A stretch of 64,000 bases of DNA from Colias croceus. Taxonomy: Eukaryota; Arthropoda; Insecta; Lepidoptera; Pieridae. The first letter of the stretch is position 1; each line of letters starts with the position of its first letter. The notes under the pieces were generated by a model. The model was not told the DNA's origin, made no database searches, and was given only the letters and a program-made list of their open reading frames with translations. Below, in pieces: positions 1 through 10,205 of this stretch. The stretch spans positions 9,920,001-9,984,000 of the forward strand of contig NC_059538.1 in the NCBI RefSeq assembly GCF_905220415.1, written 5' to 3'. Made by a program: the position numbers and the translations under genes.

Positions 1-131
1 TTTCACGGCAAAACGGAACGCAACAAAACACACGAAACGACAGTCGGCCTCAAACAGCTGTGATAGCCGCGCGTGCTTACTGAGAGCGTAAGGTCGTACA
101 CGAAACTTTATAAGACCCCTACAAGATACAG
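1..131 (+). other. possible 5' noncoding exon ending in a strong splice donor
   Basis: The first 131 bases are richer in GC than what follows and end at ACAG/GTAAGT, a near-perfect splice donor (GT at 132-133). All frames contain stops, so it would be untranslated. The next good acceptor is TTTCAG at 1245-1250, just before the broken psq-type ORF, so this may be its leader exon; it could equally be the leader of another + strand gene. It does not encode any part of the missing cyclophilin N-terminus. The evidence is the donor and the composition change only. Confidence 0.3.
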
Positions 132-1250
132 GTAAGTCTATTTATCAAGATATTAAGTTAATTCTGTTCTGTATTTTGTTGCTATTGATCTTATATCAAG
201 TTCGGGTAGTTTAATAGCATAGATTTCCTAAAATTAGCGAAATTTCGACTGCCGAATTAGCCAGCAGATTATTATTCCTTAGTAGGCTACTTCGTGTTAT
301 TCCCGAATTTGCAGTATTTTACTGATTAGTTTATAACGCGTTTGTTGTTCAGATAAATGTTTTATAATAAAACTAACCTAAAAATTAAATAGTAGAATAG
401 TTAATTGTTCGTCCAGGGGAAATTCGGTATATAATTTTGTGAACAGATTTATTACAATATGACATTGAAGTTTCCCTTAACTTGGACGTTCCAGGCAAAT
501 TCGTCTCACTGAACATTTATGCAAAAACGCTTTTTTTTTGCTTTGTATTTTTAGTAAGTTAAAGTTGTTTGGTGTATAAGGTACTCATTAGTGTATTTAT
601 ATTTTCTGATAATGATTTGCAGTTAATTAGTTCGCAAATATGTAAAATCGACTAACACGAAATAACCTACACAGTTTTTGGGCGTTGCTGGTAAATTCGT
701 GGGTGCTAAATTAAGTTTGTTTGGTTTTATTTTGAGCAGGTATTAACTTAAGTATAACTCCCGGCATCTAACTTTAGCGCTGACCGATTAGGAGAGGGGA
801 TGCGCAGAACGTAGGGAAAAGAGTAGTGACTTTTGACATCCCCCACCTAATCGGTCAGCACTAAAGTTAGATGCCGGGAATTGTAAGTAGGTATTGACAC
901 TTCTGCAGATCTAGGTACTTACACGAGACCAGGCACGTGCACTGCTAGATCATGGAGCATAGTATTTTTTTTTAGTCAGGAGACCTAAGGGAACGAATAT
1001 CCTGAAATGTGTTTGTTTTTAATTACTTCTCAATGAAAATGGTCTTAATATAGGATAAACTATTTGGGCGTTATGGGCATTTCGCTTATTCTGTTTACAC
1101 TTTGTACTGGCTAGGGCAGTTTTTGACATGGGATTTACTTTTAAAGAGCGGTTTAAAATTATCTACGTTACCCACTTGCTAAAAAACTTTTTAGTTAATA
1201 TAAGATAATATTATAGGATACTTCTTAAAATTATCGTTTCATTTCAGAAA
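132..1250. other. intron-like noncoding stretch
   Basis: AT-rich sequence between the donor at 132 and the acceptor ending at 1250. No coding potential is seen. The only structure found is the foldback at 760-878. Confidence 0.4.
760..878. repeat. foldback (hairpin) element with about 42-bp arms
   Basis: The left arm (760-802) and right arm (837-878) are inverted copies that start CCCGGCATCTAACTTTAG and end with GATGCCGGG. They differ by one C/T change and by a small difference around the G-rich inner end. The 34-base spacer is unrelated. The size and symmetry fit a miniature foldback transposon. No clear target-site duplication was found, so the class is open. Confidence 0.65.
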
Positions 1251-1258
1251 CATGCAAT

Positions 1259-1708
1259 ATGGCAAAGGTGTACAAGAAATATTAAACAGATGAAGAGTTG
1301 CAAAATGCTTTGCTTAAAACTATAAGCGGTGAATTAACTGCCTATAAAGCTTCCAAGCTGTATAAAGTTCCATATCAAACGTTACTAGATAAATTGAAGA
1401 ATAAGCATACCAATCCTGCTGGACATGCAACAGTTCTCACAAAAGATGAAGAAGAATTAATAGTGAAATGGGTCCTCCATATGGCAGATATTGGGTTCTC
1501 AGTATCGAAGGAACAGCTGCTTCTATCGGTAGGGAAGCTCGTCCGGGAATTAAATAGAGCAAATCCGTTCAAAGACGGCATTCCCGGACGAGACTGGTAT
1601 GAAAGATTCCTGAAAAGGAACCCAACTATCTCAATGCGAATGAGCCAGGCCCTCACTAACGCCAGAGTAGGTGCCACGGAGGAGCCATCCATACTAATAT
1701 TATAAATG
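1259..1708 (+). pseudogene. broken psq/CENP-B-type DNA-binding ORF (pogo/Tigger-like transposase N-terminus)
   Basis: From ATG 1259 the frame reads MAKVYKKY, meets a TAA stop at 1283-1285, then stays open to 1707. Residues after the stop (TDEELQNALL.. with TAYKASKLYKVPYQTLLDKL) form a psq-type helix-turn-helix. The next block (TKDEEELIVKWVLHM .. GIPGRDWYERFLKRNP) matches the CENPB-type helix-turn-helix of pogo/Tigger transposases and their domesticated relatives. No DDE catalytic domain follows. A Helitron-like element begins at 1688 inside the frame and supplies the last codons (SILIL) and the stop. The first in-frame Met after the early stop is in the second domain (MADIGF), so an intact protein is unlikely. 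An acceptor (TTTCAG) precedes the ATG, and an AATAAA lies near 1960. I read this as a dead transposase-derived copy, possibly still transcribed. Confidence 0.75.
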
Positions 1709-1936
1709 CGAAAGTAACTCTGTCTGTCTGTCTGTCTTTTACTCAATCACGCCTAAACTACTGAACCAATTTTCATGAAATTTGGTATGGAGATATTTTG
1801 ATACCCGAGAAAGGACATAGGCTACTTTTTATCCCGGGAAAATGACGCAATCCCGGAAATCCCACGGGAACGGGAACTATGCGGTTTCGTTGGTTTTTCT
1901 TTGAATGCGCGGGCGAAGCCGCGGGCGGAAAGCTAG
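1688..1936 (+). mobile_element. Helitron-like element HLE-A, full-length copy
   Basis: It starts with TCCATACTAATATTATAAAT and ends with a GC-rich hairpin region followed by CTAG. It sits between A (1687) and T (1937), with no terminal inverted repeats and no duplication, as is typical of Helitrons. It carries the short (GTCT)n run and the 'CAATCACGCCTAAACTACTG' box shared by the other HLE-A copies. It is non-autonomous (no Rep/helicase). It interrupts the psq-type ORF. Confidence 0.85.
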
Positions 1937-2702
1937 TATTAATATAAGTTTTAACCCTAAATAAAACTAAATGCTACTTAATATAATACTACCACAGCAG
2001 AGTTAGTAATTAGTAATCCATGTGATTGTATGTTACCTACCAATATTAATAAAACATATTTATTATTATTTCTCTTAATTTCATTTTAAGCCCCTTATTT
2101 AAGTTAATTAAAATAAAGATTTTTCACAATCAATGCCTACAATAAACGTTTATAATACTATCACGAAATAGCCAACACGAATTCACGAATTTAGACGCAA
2201 GGCAAAATTTTAACACGAAATAGCACGCAAATGAAGGGTGGACAAGAAAATTCATTAAAAAAAAACCAATGGCTTTTTGATCGTAAAAATAACACGATTC
2301 TTTTCTCAAAGAACTATACGTTCTTAAATAAAAGCTTTCGTTCCGATACCGAACCCTGAAAAATTACAAATCCACCTGAAACTTGCAAGACCCTTAACAT
2401 GCCGAAAATACCCACGCTTACGTTACTTACCGATGAAAGTTATTCCTTTGCACTTTTCCGTATTATTTGTGTAATATCGTAACACACACGAAGGCATATT
2501 TGATGCGTTTCACTTTAAAACAAATAAAAAATGAGCGTACCGTTACGCCATATGGCGTATGTTGAGCGGAACATACGTGATGTAGACGGTGTCATCTCCA
2601 TAATATGTATATCTCAATGTTATCAATAGACTTATTTTCATAAAAGTTGTTATTATTTGTAATTGTATCTATTGATTTTGTATTCCTTAACCATTTGATC
2701 AG
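1937..2702. other. noncoding, AT-rich
   Basis: No gene or repeat recognised. It holds AATAAA-type signals near 1960 and 2047 and ends in the acceptor (TTTGATCAG) of the cyclophilin exon. The cyclophilin N-terminal exon is not found here. Confidence 0.4.
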
Positions 2703-2875
2703 ATGTGTCAAGGTGGTGATTTCACGAATCACAACGGTACAGGAGGGAAATCAATATATGGGAATAAGTTTGAAGACGAGAATTTCATATTAAAACACAC
2801 TGGTCCCGGTATATTGAGTATGGCGAACTCTGGGCCTAATACAAATGGATCACAGTTCTTTATATGTACAGCTAA
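2703..2875 (+). CDS. cyclophilin (peptidyl-prolyl cis-trans isomerase), internal exon
   Basis: This encodes MCQGGDFTNHNGTGGKSIYG through GSQFFICTAK, the central part of a cyclophilin A-type PPIase. The family catalyses cis-trans isomerisation of proline peptide bonds and binds cyclosporin, usually in the cytosol. Visible landmarks are the QGGDF loop, the FEDENF stretch, MANSGPNTNGSQFF (active-site Gln and Phe) and the final Lys shared across the intron. The exon begins in phase 0 after an ATCAG acceptor and ends after two bases of a codon at a GTATGT donor (2876). The catalytic Arg and Phe of the usual FHR..P.F motif belong to an upstream exon that I cannot find in this window. The ATG at 2703 is the conserved internal Met of the family, not the true start. 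No signal peptide can be judged. Confidence 0.93.
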
Positions 2876-3281
2876 GTATGTGTAAAATAGTATTGAATTT
2901 GTAATTATGAAACATTATATAGATATTGAATTGGGAAGCCACTTAATTTGAGGATTAGTGCTAAAGAAACAATGCATTCTAGTTTTAAAACCCTATTACG
3001 TAGTAATAGTATATCAATGACCCTATATTATTTTTTTCTACAAATTTTGGCGAAAAAGGCGAACAATACTTTATACAGGAATTTTCTTTTGCGCTAATAA
3101 ATATTGTTTTCAACTTTATCTCATACCAGATTTCCTAATCTGCCATAAATCAAAATATTGAATACGGAAAATAAAAAGTACCCATAGATTTGAATGCCAT
3201 TTGCTATATCCGTAACGTTTTTAAATGTTCTAAAACATTACGATAAGGTGTTATCATAATAATTTATAAATATTTTTTCAG

Positions 3282-3426
3282 AACGGGATGGCTCGATGGA
3301 AAGCACGTAGTCTTCGGTCGCGTGATCTCCGGTTTGGATGTTCTGAAGAAGATTGAACGGTTCGGGAGCAAAGGCGGGACCACATTCGTGAAAGTTACTA
3401 TATGCAATTGTGGAGAATTACAATAG
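3282..3426 (+). CDS. cyclophilin, terminal exon
   Basis: The acceptor TTTTTTCAG is at 3273-3281. The first base completes the split Lys codon, and the frame reads TGWLDGKHVVFGRVISGLDV, then LKKIERFGSKGG, ending TICNCGELQ at TAG 3424-3426. The Trp of GWLDG is the residue that determines cyclosporin binding, and the His of KHVVFG is the conserved active-site His; both are kept. The C-terminus matches the usual 165-residue cyclophilin A fold, so the protein is complete at this end. Together with 2703-2875 it gives about 105 residues, roughly two thirds of the domain. Candidate poly(A) signals are at 3529 and 3558. There is no sign of decay, and the intron of about 400 bp rules out a processed pseudogene. 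Confidence 0.94.
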
Positions 3427-3557
3427 TTTTTACTGAAATTTGTGTTTTATTATCTGTGTTGATAGATGGCAGTTGGTTTAGGTGTTTCATGTTTCTTAAA
3501 AATGCACATCTTTGCATCTGCGCTAAATAATAAATAAGGTACTACCTACACTACTAC

Positions 3558-3563
3558 AATAAA
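3558..3563 (+). promoter_or_regulatory. candidate poly(A) signal of the cyclophilin gene
   Basis: AATAAA about 130 bases after the cyclophilin stop codon. A second one lies at 3529-3534. Either could define the 3' end. Confidence 0.5.
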
Positions 3564-6500
3564 GGGACAATTATAATGGGATGTAAATTGGAACATTTAA
3601 TGAGTGAAATTAAGGGTTCCTAAAATGAAATAGGATCAGTTAATACGTGGTTAATACAATAGGTAACGTTGTACAGAATAAGTCTAGTAATAAAAATGTA
3701 AGTAGGTAGGTATGTAAGTATGTATAATAATAATAATCCAAGTATGCAAATATAGTCATGGTCTATAGAAAACGTTCCTTAATAATATTTTTGTAACAAA
3801 ATGCGACAATGTAGGCGAGTGTAAAAAGGTACAATAAAGTTTTGGGTCATTCAATTTATTTTTGTCAGGCTGATAGATTAAGAATCTGCCTTCAGCCTTC
3901 AGGGCCTCACTATTATGTATTTTGTGCCTAAGGCACAGTTATTTCAGTGACTATAGCTGTTTTAAAACTATTGTCACGTTACGAAAGATTCTGGATGGCG
4001 TACATTTGGAAAAAATTTTCTAAGGCAAACTTACTTAAAATAATTTAGCTCTTTATTGCATTATAGTGTGAAGAAGGTAAAAGTATGTGTCTGTGTGTGT
4101 CAACTGTGAAGTGATGCACAGAATTTTTTAACCAAAACTTGTATAAATTTTTTTAGTACAAATTTTACCTCATCATCATTATCAGCCTATAATTGTCCAC
4201 TGCTGGACATAGGCCTGAGTCAAGGCATGCTACTGAGAACGGTAGTTCGCTCGTTGTCGCCAGTCTTTCCGGCAACCCTGCGGAAATTTTACCTATGAAA
4301 TTTAAAATAGAGAATTTCTCTCATTTTTCTTTTTCTTACAAAAGAGATAAGAAATCTCTTTAGTTGCCATATTTTAAGTAAAAATTCATTTATGAAATAA
4401 TGCTGATGCTGGTTCTCTGTGACTGAGTAAATTAAAACCAGCCTTATCGGTAAAAATTGTCTTTGTAACGGCAGAGGGAAAACGAGTAGGAAATAAGTAA
4501 GTAACTACCTATTTCATCATTGCATAATTTTTGAGGTTCTGTTTTTTTACTTTTTTATTAATAAGTAGGTACTTAGGCGAATTATTCTGGAGCTTTCATT
4601 TAGTTATATTACCTTTTCTCCTAATAAATATTGATATTTATTTAGCCATGCAGGTACTTAGGTGCTACAGGGTGCTAGATTTTATCTTGTGGAAGGATAG
4701 TATAACACTGTAGGTATCTAGACTATCTAGCTAACTACTACCTCCCTACTTGAGTAGTTATACGTTACTTACCGTTTAGTATAGATGTGATACGATGCCC
4801 CAAATTGGCTACATCAGCCATTTGCGAACGCATGAAAAGGGCTTTACTGACCCGCCGTCTTGACAATAGCACAGAATAATAACTAGTAGCCAGATAATAA
4901 TAGTTAGCAGTCGCCGTAGCCGAATTTGGTAGAATTTTTTTTTCAATTGTCTATCCATACCGTCAGGAACTGTAAAAAAAACGGGCGTAGAAGGCAACTT
5001 GCCTCTAAATCGATCTGTGAAATGCTTAAGCCCCACGAGACTTGATATTCTTTTCAAATAATTTTAATATTTTTAATAATATTGGATTTGAAGTAAATAA
5101 TTATAATGTACTAATTAGACACGCGTGCAAGAAATCCAATTCTAATTTGATAATTATACCTATACCTTAATTGAGTAGGTACCTTAGAATTGAATTCACG
5201 AACATCTCTGACACGTCTTGAATTATAATGAATGGGTTTGAATGAAAAGCTGCATTTTGTTCAATTAACGAATATAATGTAAACCTTCCCAGAAACTGTA
5301 AGCATTTTGTTGAAAACTTCAAGATGATTCTATGCATTGCTCGTCTGGAATTTTATAAAATTATAAGACTCTGTTTATGCAGCAATGAACTGCGAAGTAG
5401 AAAAGTAAACGCTGTAATTATTTATCAGGCGTTAATAATGTTATTTTTGTCATAAATAATTAAGTGAGTTTCGTATATAATAATTTATTAACTAGATAGT
5501 GACTAATTTTATTATATTTAACGTAATTAAAGATGATCGAAATTTATGTATCATTAGTTAGGGACCTATTTACAAGGATAAAATAAACATACACTAATAA
5601 ACCTTTGTGTGTACCTATTTGTTTTCAATAAAACACATTTTTTTTATGTATGCACCATAATAAGCACCAATACGAGCACTAACTAATAGGTATAAATTAT
5701 AATTATATTTATAGCAAAACAAACAATAGCAAATACCTATGGTGAACGTTCGTTTAAAAATCGAACGTTCGAATCCGAGAAGTGTAAATATCTTTTTTTT
5801 TTTAATTAAACATTAATTATGAATAATCATAATCTTATCTGTATTCAACATTAAATATTTTAAAATTTAAATATTCCAGAATAGATTAATTTAATAATAA
5901 AGCCTGATCCCGTACGAAAGAAAAGTATTAGAAAAATGCGTATATGCAATGAAATAAGCCAGCGTAATCTCAGTCTCGATTTCCCGCTGTCGCGAAAATT
6001 CCCGCCAGTTTCCCACGAGATTGCGGATGCTGCAGACGCTAAATGCTTGTCTCTTGTATGCGAGCGCTGGCTGAAAATTTTCGCGCATCTTTTAAAAAGA
6101 TAAATAATTCCATTGTGACGCTATTTTAAATAAAGAACGCTTAATTATCTGTGGCATTTTGGAATAAGAAGTTTTGGTGGCACCGTCTTCTTATTCCTTC
6201 TTATTCATAAAAGTTGAAAACTTTTTGTGTGAATAAAAGTTACGAGTGTTTTGTTATTTATAGTCTTGTTGATTGTTGTTCCATAGGTGAGTCAAATATT
6301 ATATCTTTATAGTTTTAAAAGAATGAGATAGTTTTATTATTACAAAAACTTTTTGAATAAAATTATTATAATTAATGATAGGTACCTAGGTAGGTAGGTA
6401 ATTTATTAGACATATCACAGTCGCGTAAAGAAAGCTATTAGGTAGGTATATAATTTTCATATAAATACGATAAATTGTTTGCCATTTAGACTTTAAATTA

Positions 6501-7131
6501 AATCAATGGGGAATTAAATGAGTTTATTATTATTTTTCATTCTCACTGTCTATCGTAATTACAATCCAGTAAACTTTCTTAAATATTTAAAAAAAAAAAA
6601 AAAAAAAAAAAAAATAAGGGGCCTGGGGCCGAGTAAGGCCACCACCATTTTTAGGATAAGAGCAAGACAAATCAACCCTAATAACTTTTCTTAAATTTTA
6701 ACGCATTTGGAAACTAGCTTGTAATTAGGTACTAAAATCTGTTTGCGAACGTGAAAAAAAAAATTAAGTTAAAATATTATTAATTTTAGAGTTCATAATA
6801 TCGTATTAATATATTTTCTGTTTTTCATCATTCTATGTAAATAAATTGCCTTTGTCTATGTCAGTAACATAGAAAGTTGAAGGTTATAGTGCCATTACAT
6901 CTATAAACGGCATCAAGACGAAAATAACCCATGATTTATGATATGATTATTGTGAGCAGATCTGTTCGGTTGAATAGGAGGCATTAGAAATTCGTTAATC
7001 CTTGTCGCTATCCTTGTGCATTGTACGTAACTATAGTTAATAGATTTAGTGTATGGAAAATTTTAATATTGACGATCAACGATAATGTAGGTTTCTTGGC
7101 GACAGTCGCGAAGACAGTTTCGGTAATAGAA
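3564..7131. other. intergenic region without a recognised gene
   Basis: AT-rich. It contains a (CAT)n retroelement tail near 4168, a 26-base A run at 6589-6614, a 9-bp inverted repeat (GAACGTTCG) at 5743-5770, and an 82-codon − strand open frame at 4809-5057 with one hydrophobic stretch but no family I recognise. Nothing here supports a host gene. Confidence 0.4.
4168..4276 (-). repeat. retroelement 3' end with (CAT)n tail
   Basis: It begins with CATCATCATTATCAGCC and continues TCCACTGCTGGACATAGGCCT. This is the reverse complement of the 3' domain and (GAT)n tail seen in the SINE at 62876-63190 and in the shorter copy at 8719-8780. Such tails are common in lepidopteran SINE/LINE partners. 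It is a 5'-truncated fragment. Confidence 0.6.
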
Positions 7132-7307
7132 TCTATACTAATTAATTAATTATTAAGCTAAAGAGTTTGTTTGTTAGGTTGAACACCCTAATCTCAGGAA
7201 CTACGAGTCTGATTTGAAAAACACTTTTCGCGTTGGATAGCCCATATTATATTATCTAGAAAGGCGTTCTATATCATCACGCTAAGACTTATAGGAGTGG
7301 AGCAATG
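7132..7307 (+). mobile_element. Helitron-like element HLE-B, diverged copy
   Basis: It starts TCTATACTAATTAATT, then AAAGAGTTTGTTTGTTAGG, AATCTCAGGAACTACGAG and ATCATCACGCTAAGAC, the marker boxes of HLE-B. The 3' hairpin and CTAG end are lost or mutated, so the right boundary is approximate. Confidence 0.6.
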
Positions 7308-7784
7308 CTAAATGCTAAAACCGCTAAATACCTAAATGGTAAAACCGCGGTTCACAGCTCGTATACTAGGTATATGTGTCTAGTATAGCTATAATCCTGT
7401 TATTATAGGATTCAAAATCTTTACGTTTTTACTCAACCTCTGCAAAAATCTAAAGGGATCGAAATATCATATCAAACAATATTGCCCTTGTTTGTAATCC
7501 CATTCTATTCTTCAGTCCCATCATGAATCCCATCCCATTTTCTATGAGAATATAATGAGCTTTCAGATCACGTTAACGGAACCTTCATTTGGAAAGTTGT
7601 TGCTTATTGATATTGTGCTGACTTTTTGTATTTTGTGTGGGTATGTTTTGCGATTACATAAACGAGTAGGTACATATATAAAATTATGTTTATACTTTCT
7701 TTGAGATTATGAACCGAAAGGAATCATCATTTGTATTTGGTTTCGCCCACGTAGTCCAAGGAAAACTTAAACGTTAATTCAAGG

Positions 7785-7904
7785 TATACCCTCTGTGTGT
7801 ATGCTAAATTTCATGAAAATCAGTTGAGCAGATTTTACGTAAAGGAGTTACAACCCAACAAACAAACATACAAACTTTCGCATTTATAATATTAGTAGGA
7901 TTCT
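7785..7904 (-). mobile_element. HLE-A fragment, old
   Basis: Only the 5' half (− strand) remains: AAATTTCATGAAAATCAG, then CGCATTTATAATATTAGTAG followed by GA. The 3' hairpin/CTAG end is missing. Confidence 0.5.
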
Positions 7905-8431
7905 AACGAGTAAGAGAGTTGAAGGTTTTTATAAAAGTCGTAGAACTTTCAGCTTTCCCCTCCATACAATACTACAAGCTCCAATACCTACCATTCATGT
8001 ATGACATTTCAGAGACTTATTACCGCGGACACGAGTGTGTAATGGATTCGTTGTGATATAAAAAATTTCGTATTGAAAAGCGAACTTTCTTTTTCCAATC
8101 ATTTCAGTAGGTACTACTATAGGTACCTACACTACAAATTTACGGTTTTTTGTATGTAAATATGTCTGTACGTTTATGTTATGAAGGAGAGAGGTGGGCT
8201 TTTTCTTTATTTTCTGTTCTTTTACTCAGAAAGAACTACTTAGTTTAAGTTAACTTTATATAAGGTATGATGTGGTGTAACTTAAATAAATAAATATTAT
8301 AATACTTAGAAAGCGACCATCGTTTCCGATTTACAGTTTATGTTAATCGGTGCGGATAGAATTATGTATGTTATTTTTTTAACGCCAGATGAATCCGGTC
8401 GAAGCTGGGAAAATATAAGATGTATTTTAAA

Positions 8432-8500
8432 ACGCTATTTTAATTTATGATTATTATTAAATTACACGTATTTAATAATAATTATGAATTAAAATAGCGT
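8432..8500. repeat. near-perfect hairpin, 31-base arms
   Basis: Left arm 8432-8462 begins ACGCTATTTTAATT; right arm 8470-8500 is its inverse with a few changes in the middle. The 7-base loop is TACACGT. It may be a tiny foldback element. Confidence 0.6.
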
Positions 8501-8718
8501 GTTTCATGGCTGCTCTGCTCTCGTTTATAGGCACGTCGTTAAACTTAGTTTTTACTGCACTTAAGTGTTTATTTTATTAGACCTCATATTTTAAGCGCAT
8601 CCCTGCCTCTTCGTTATTTAAGTAAAATAATCCAGAGAAAATACAGTATTTTCTCCCGTTTACTTATACCGACTCTACCTTTCAAATTTGTTGGATAATA
8701 ATTTAAAATATAGAACCC

Positions 8719-8780
8719 TATTCATCATCATCATCATTATCAGCTCACATTTGTCCACTGCTGGACATAGCCTCCCGCCT
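8719..8780 (-). repeat. retroelement 3' end with (CAT)n tail
   Basis: It starts with a (CAT)n run, then TATCAGCTCACATTTGTCCA and CTGCTGGACATAG. Same 3' module as at 4168, shorter. Confidence 0.6.
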
Positions 8781-9129
8781 CAGTCGTCATAACGCTAATA
8801 AAAAGTATAAAATATTATTATTGTGTTATCAATTTATAAACTTATAAAATACTAAACAGGAAAGCAGGAAGGATTAGTAGCCTATTATATAAACATATTA
8901 TTGTGCTTTCAAGCTAAAATGGTACTGAAATCTGATAGTCAACCGTAAATGGTTGATTAAAACCTGAATGCGCTAGTACGTTATTAAGCTAATATTGATA
9001 ATGTGGAATGATGTTAGTGTCTAAATCTATTTTCCAATAACGTATCCATTAATGATCACTAATTTTGAATAAAGTGTTTGGTTACTAATTATAACAATAA
9101 TTATTATTAAATTTATTACGTGGAAGACA

Positions 9130-9317
9130 TCCTTACTAATATTATAAATGCGAAAGTAACTCTGTCTGTCTGTCTGTTAATCAATCACGCCTAAACTACT
9201 GAACCAATTTTCATGAAATTTGGTATGGAGATATTTTGATACCCGAGAAAGGACATAGGCTACTTTTTATCCCGGGAAAATGACGCAATCCCGGAAATCC
9301 CACGGGAACGGGAACTA
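9130..9317 (+). mobile_element. HLE-A, 3'-truncated copy
   Basis: It starts TCCTTACTAATATTATAAAT after an A and is almost identical to the copy at 1688 through GGGAACGGGAACTA, then stops before the hairpin and CTAG. The high identity to 1688 suggests recent activity or recent copying. Confidence 0.75.
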
Positions 9318-9987
9318 AGCAAACTAAATATTTGAGTCTTTAAAACTGATTCGTTATCTCTACATAGTGATATTAAAACATTTTTAACAATTGAGTAAAC
9401 TGCGACTTTCACATATAATAAAAATTCGCTTGAACGTTTTATATTCCGACCTGTATTTTTTTAGTTTACCCAAACAAAGGCACAATCGTCTGTAGTATTT
9501 TTAATAAAAAAATACTTAGAAGTTCCCGAAAAAAATAACTATATTTCGAGGTAAACTGTTTCCGTGCTCCATAAGTATTTTCTCCAAATTATTTTAATAA
9601 GCAAGTTCTACATTGCACTACTGCAAGACGATAGTGTTATTTCTTTTGATAATTGTATAAATATATTAAAACAGGAAATGCTTAGGATAACATAATGCGC
9701 ATAACATTTGATTATACATTAGGTATAGCAAAATTAAAAAAAAAAACAAGTCGAAATAAAGCTTCAAAATAAAGCTTACGTAAGCTTATTTTAAACTTGC
9801 GAAGTCAGGAAGTGCATAATAGTACAAACTGGGATAATCTGAAATGATACTAAATTTGAGTCCTGCAGATATAATTTTCATGCCTACCGATGCAAAACTA
9901 AATATAATTATGCACTAGACGGTAGACCTCTTTTTTGATTTTTGTGTTATATTATGTTTGTTCATTTGTTAAAATAATTATCACAGA

Positions 9988-10205
9988 CTAGATTTCTGCC
10001 CGCGGCTTTTCAAAGAAAAACCCGAACGGTAGGTATATAAAATATAAATAGTAGCCTATGTCTTATTTTGGGTTTTCAGCTACCTACATACCAAATTTTC
10101 AATCATTCATTGTAATCGGTACAGTAGTTGTTACGTGAAAGAATAACAAACATCCATCCTCACAACTCACAAACTTTCGTGTTTATACTTCTAATATTAG
10201 TAGGA
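9988..10205 (-). mobile_element. HLE-A related element, diverged
   Basis: On the − strand it runs from TCCTACTAATATTAG to a GC-rich segment and CTAG (9988-9991). The interior keeps 'GTAGCCTATGTCTTATTTTG' in + orientation, a box also seen in the 13703 copy. It appears older than the 1688 copy. Confidence 0.65.

Larger units (their letters stand above)
7308..9129. other. intergenic region without a recognised gene
   Basis: It holds an old − strand HLE-A fragment ending near 7904, a near-perfect hairpin at 8432-8500 and a (CAT)n retroelement tail at 8719-8780. No coding exon is seen. Confidence 0.4.

Noticed and set aside
1..131. Possible cyclophilin N-terminal exon
   Set aside because: The frame needed to join the phase-0 exon at 2703 contains stops and shows no cyclophilin motif.
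4809..5057. 82-codon − strand ORF with a hydrophobic stretch (LLTIIIWLLVIILCY)
   Set aside because: No family recognised, no splice or promoter context, and hydrophobic stretches are common in AT-rich chance frames.
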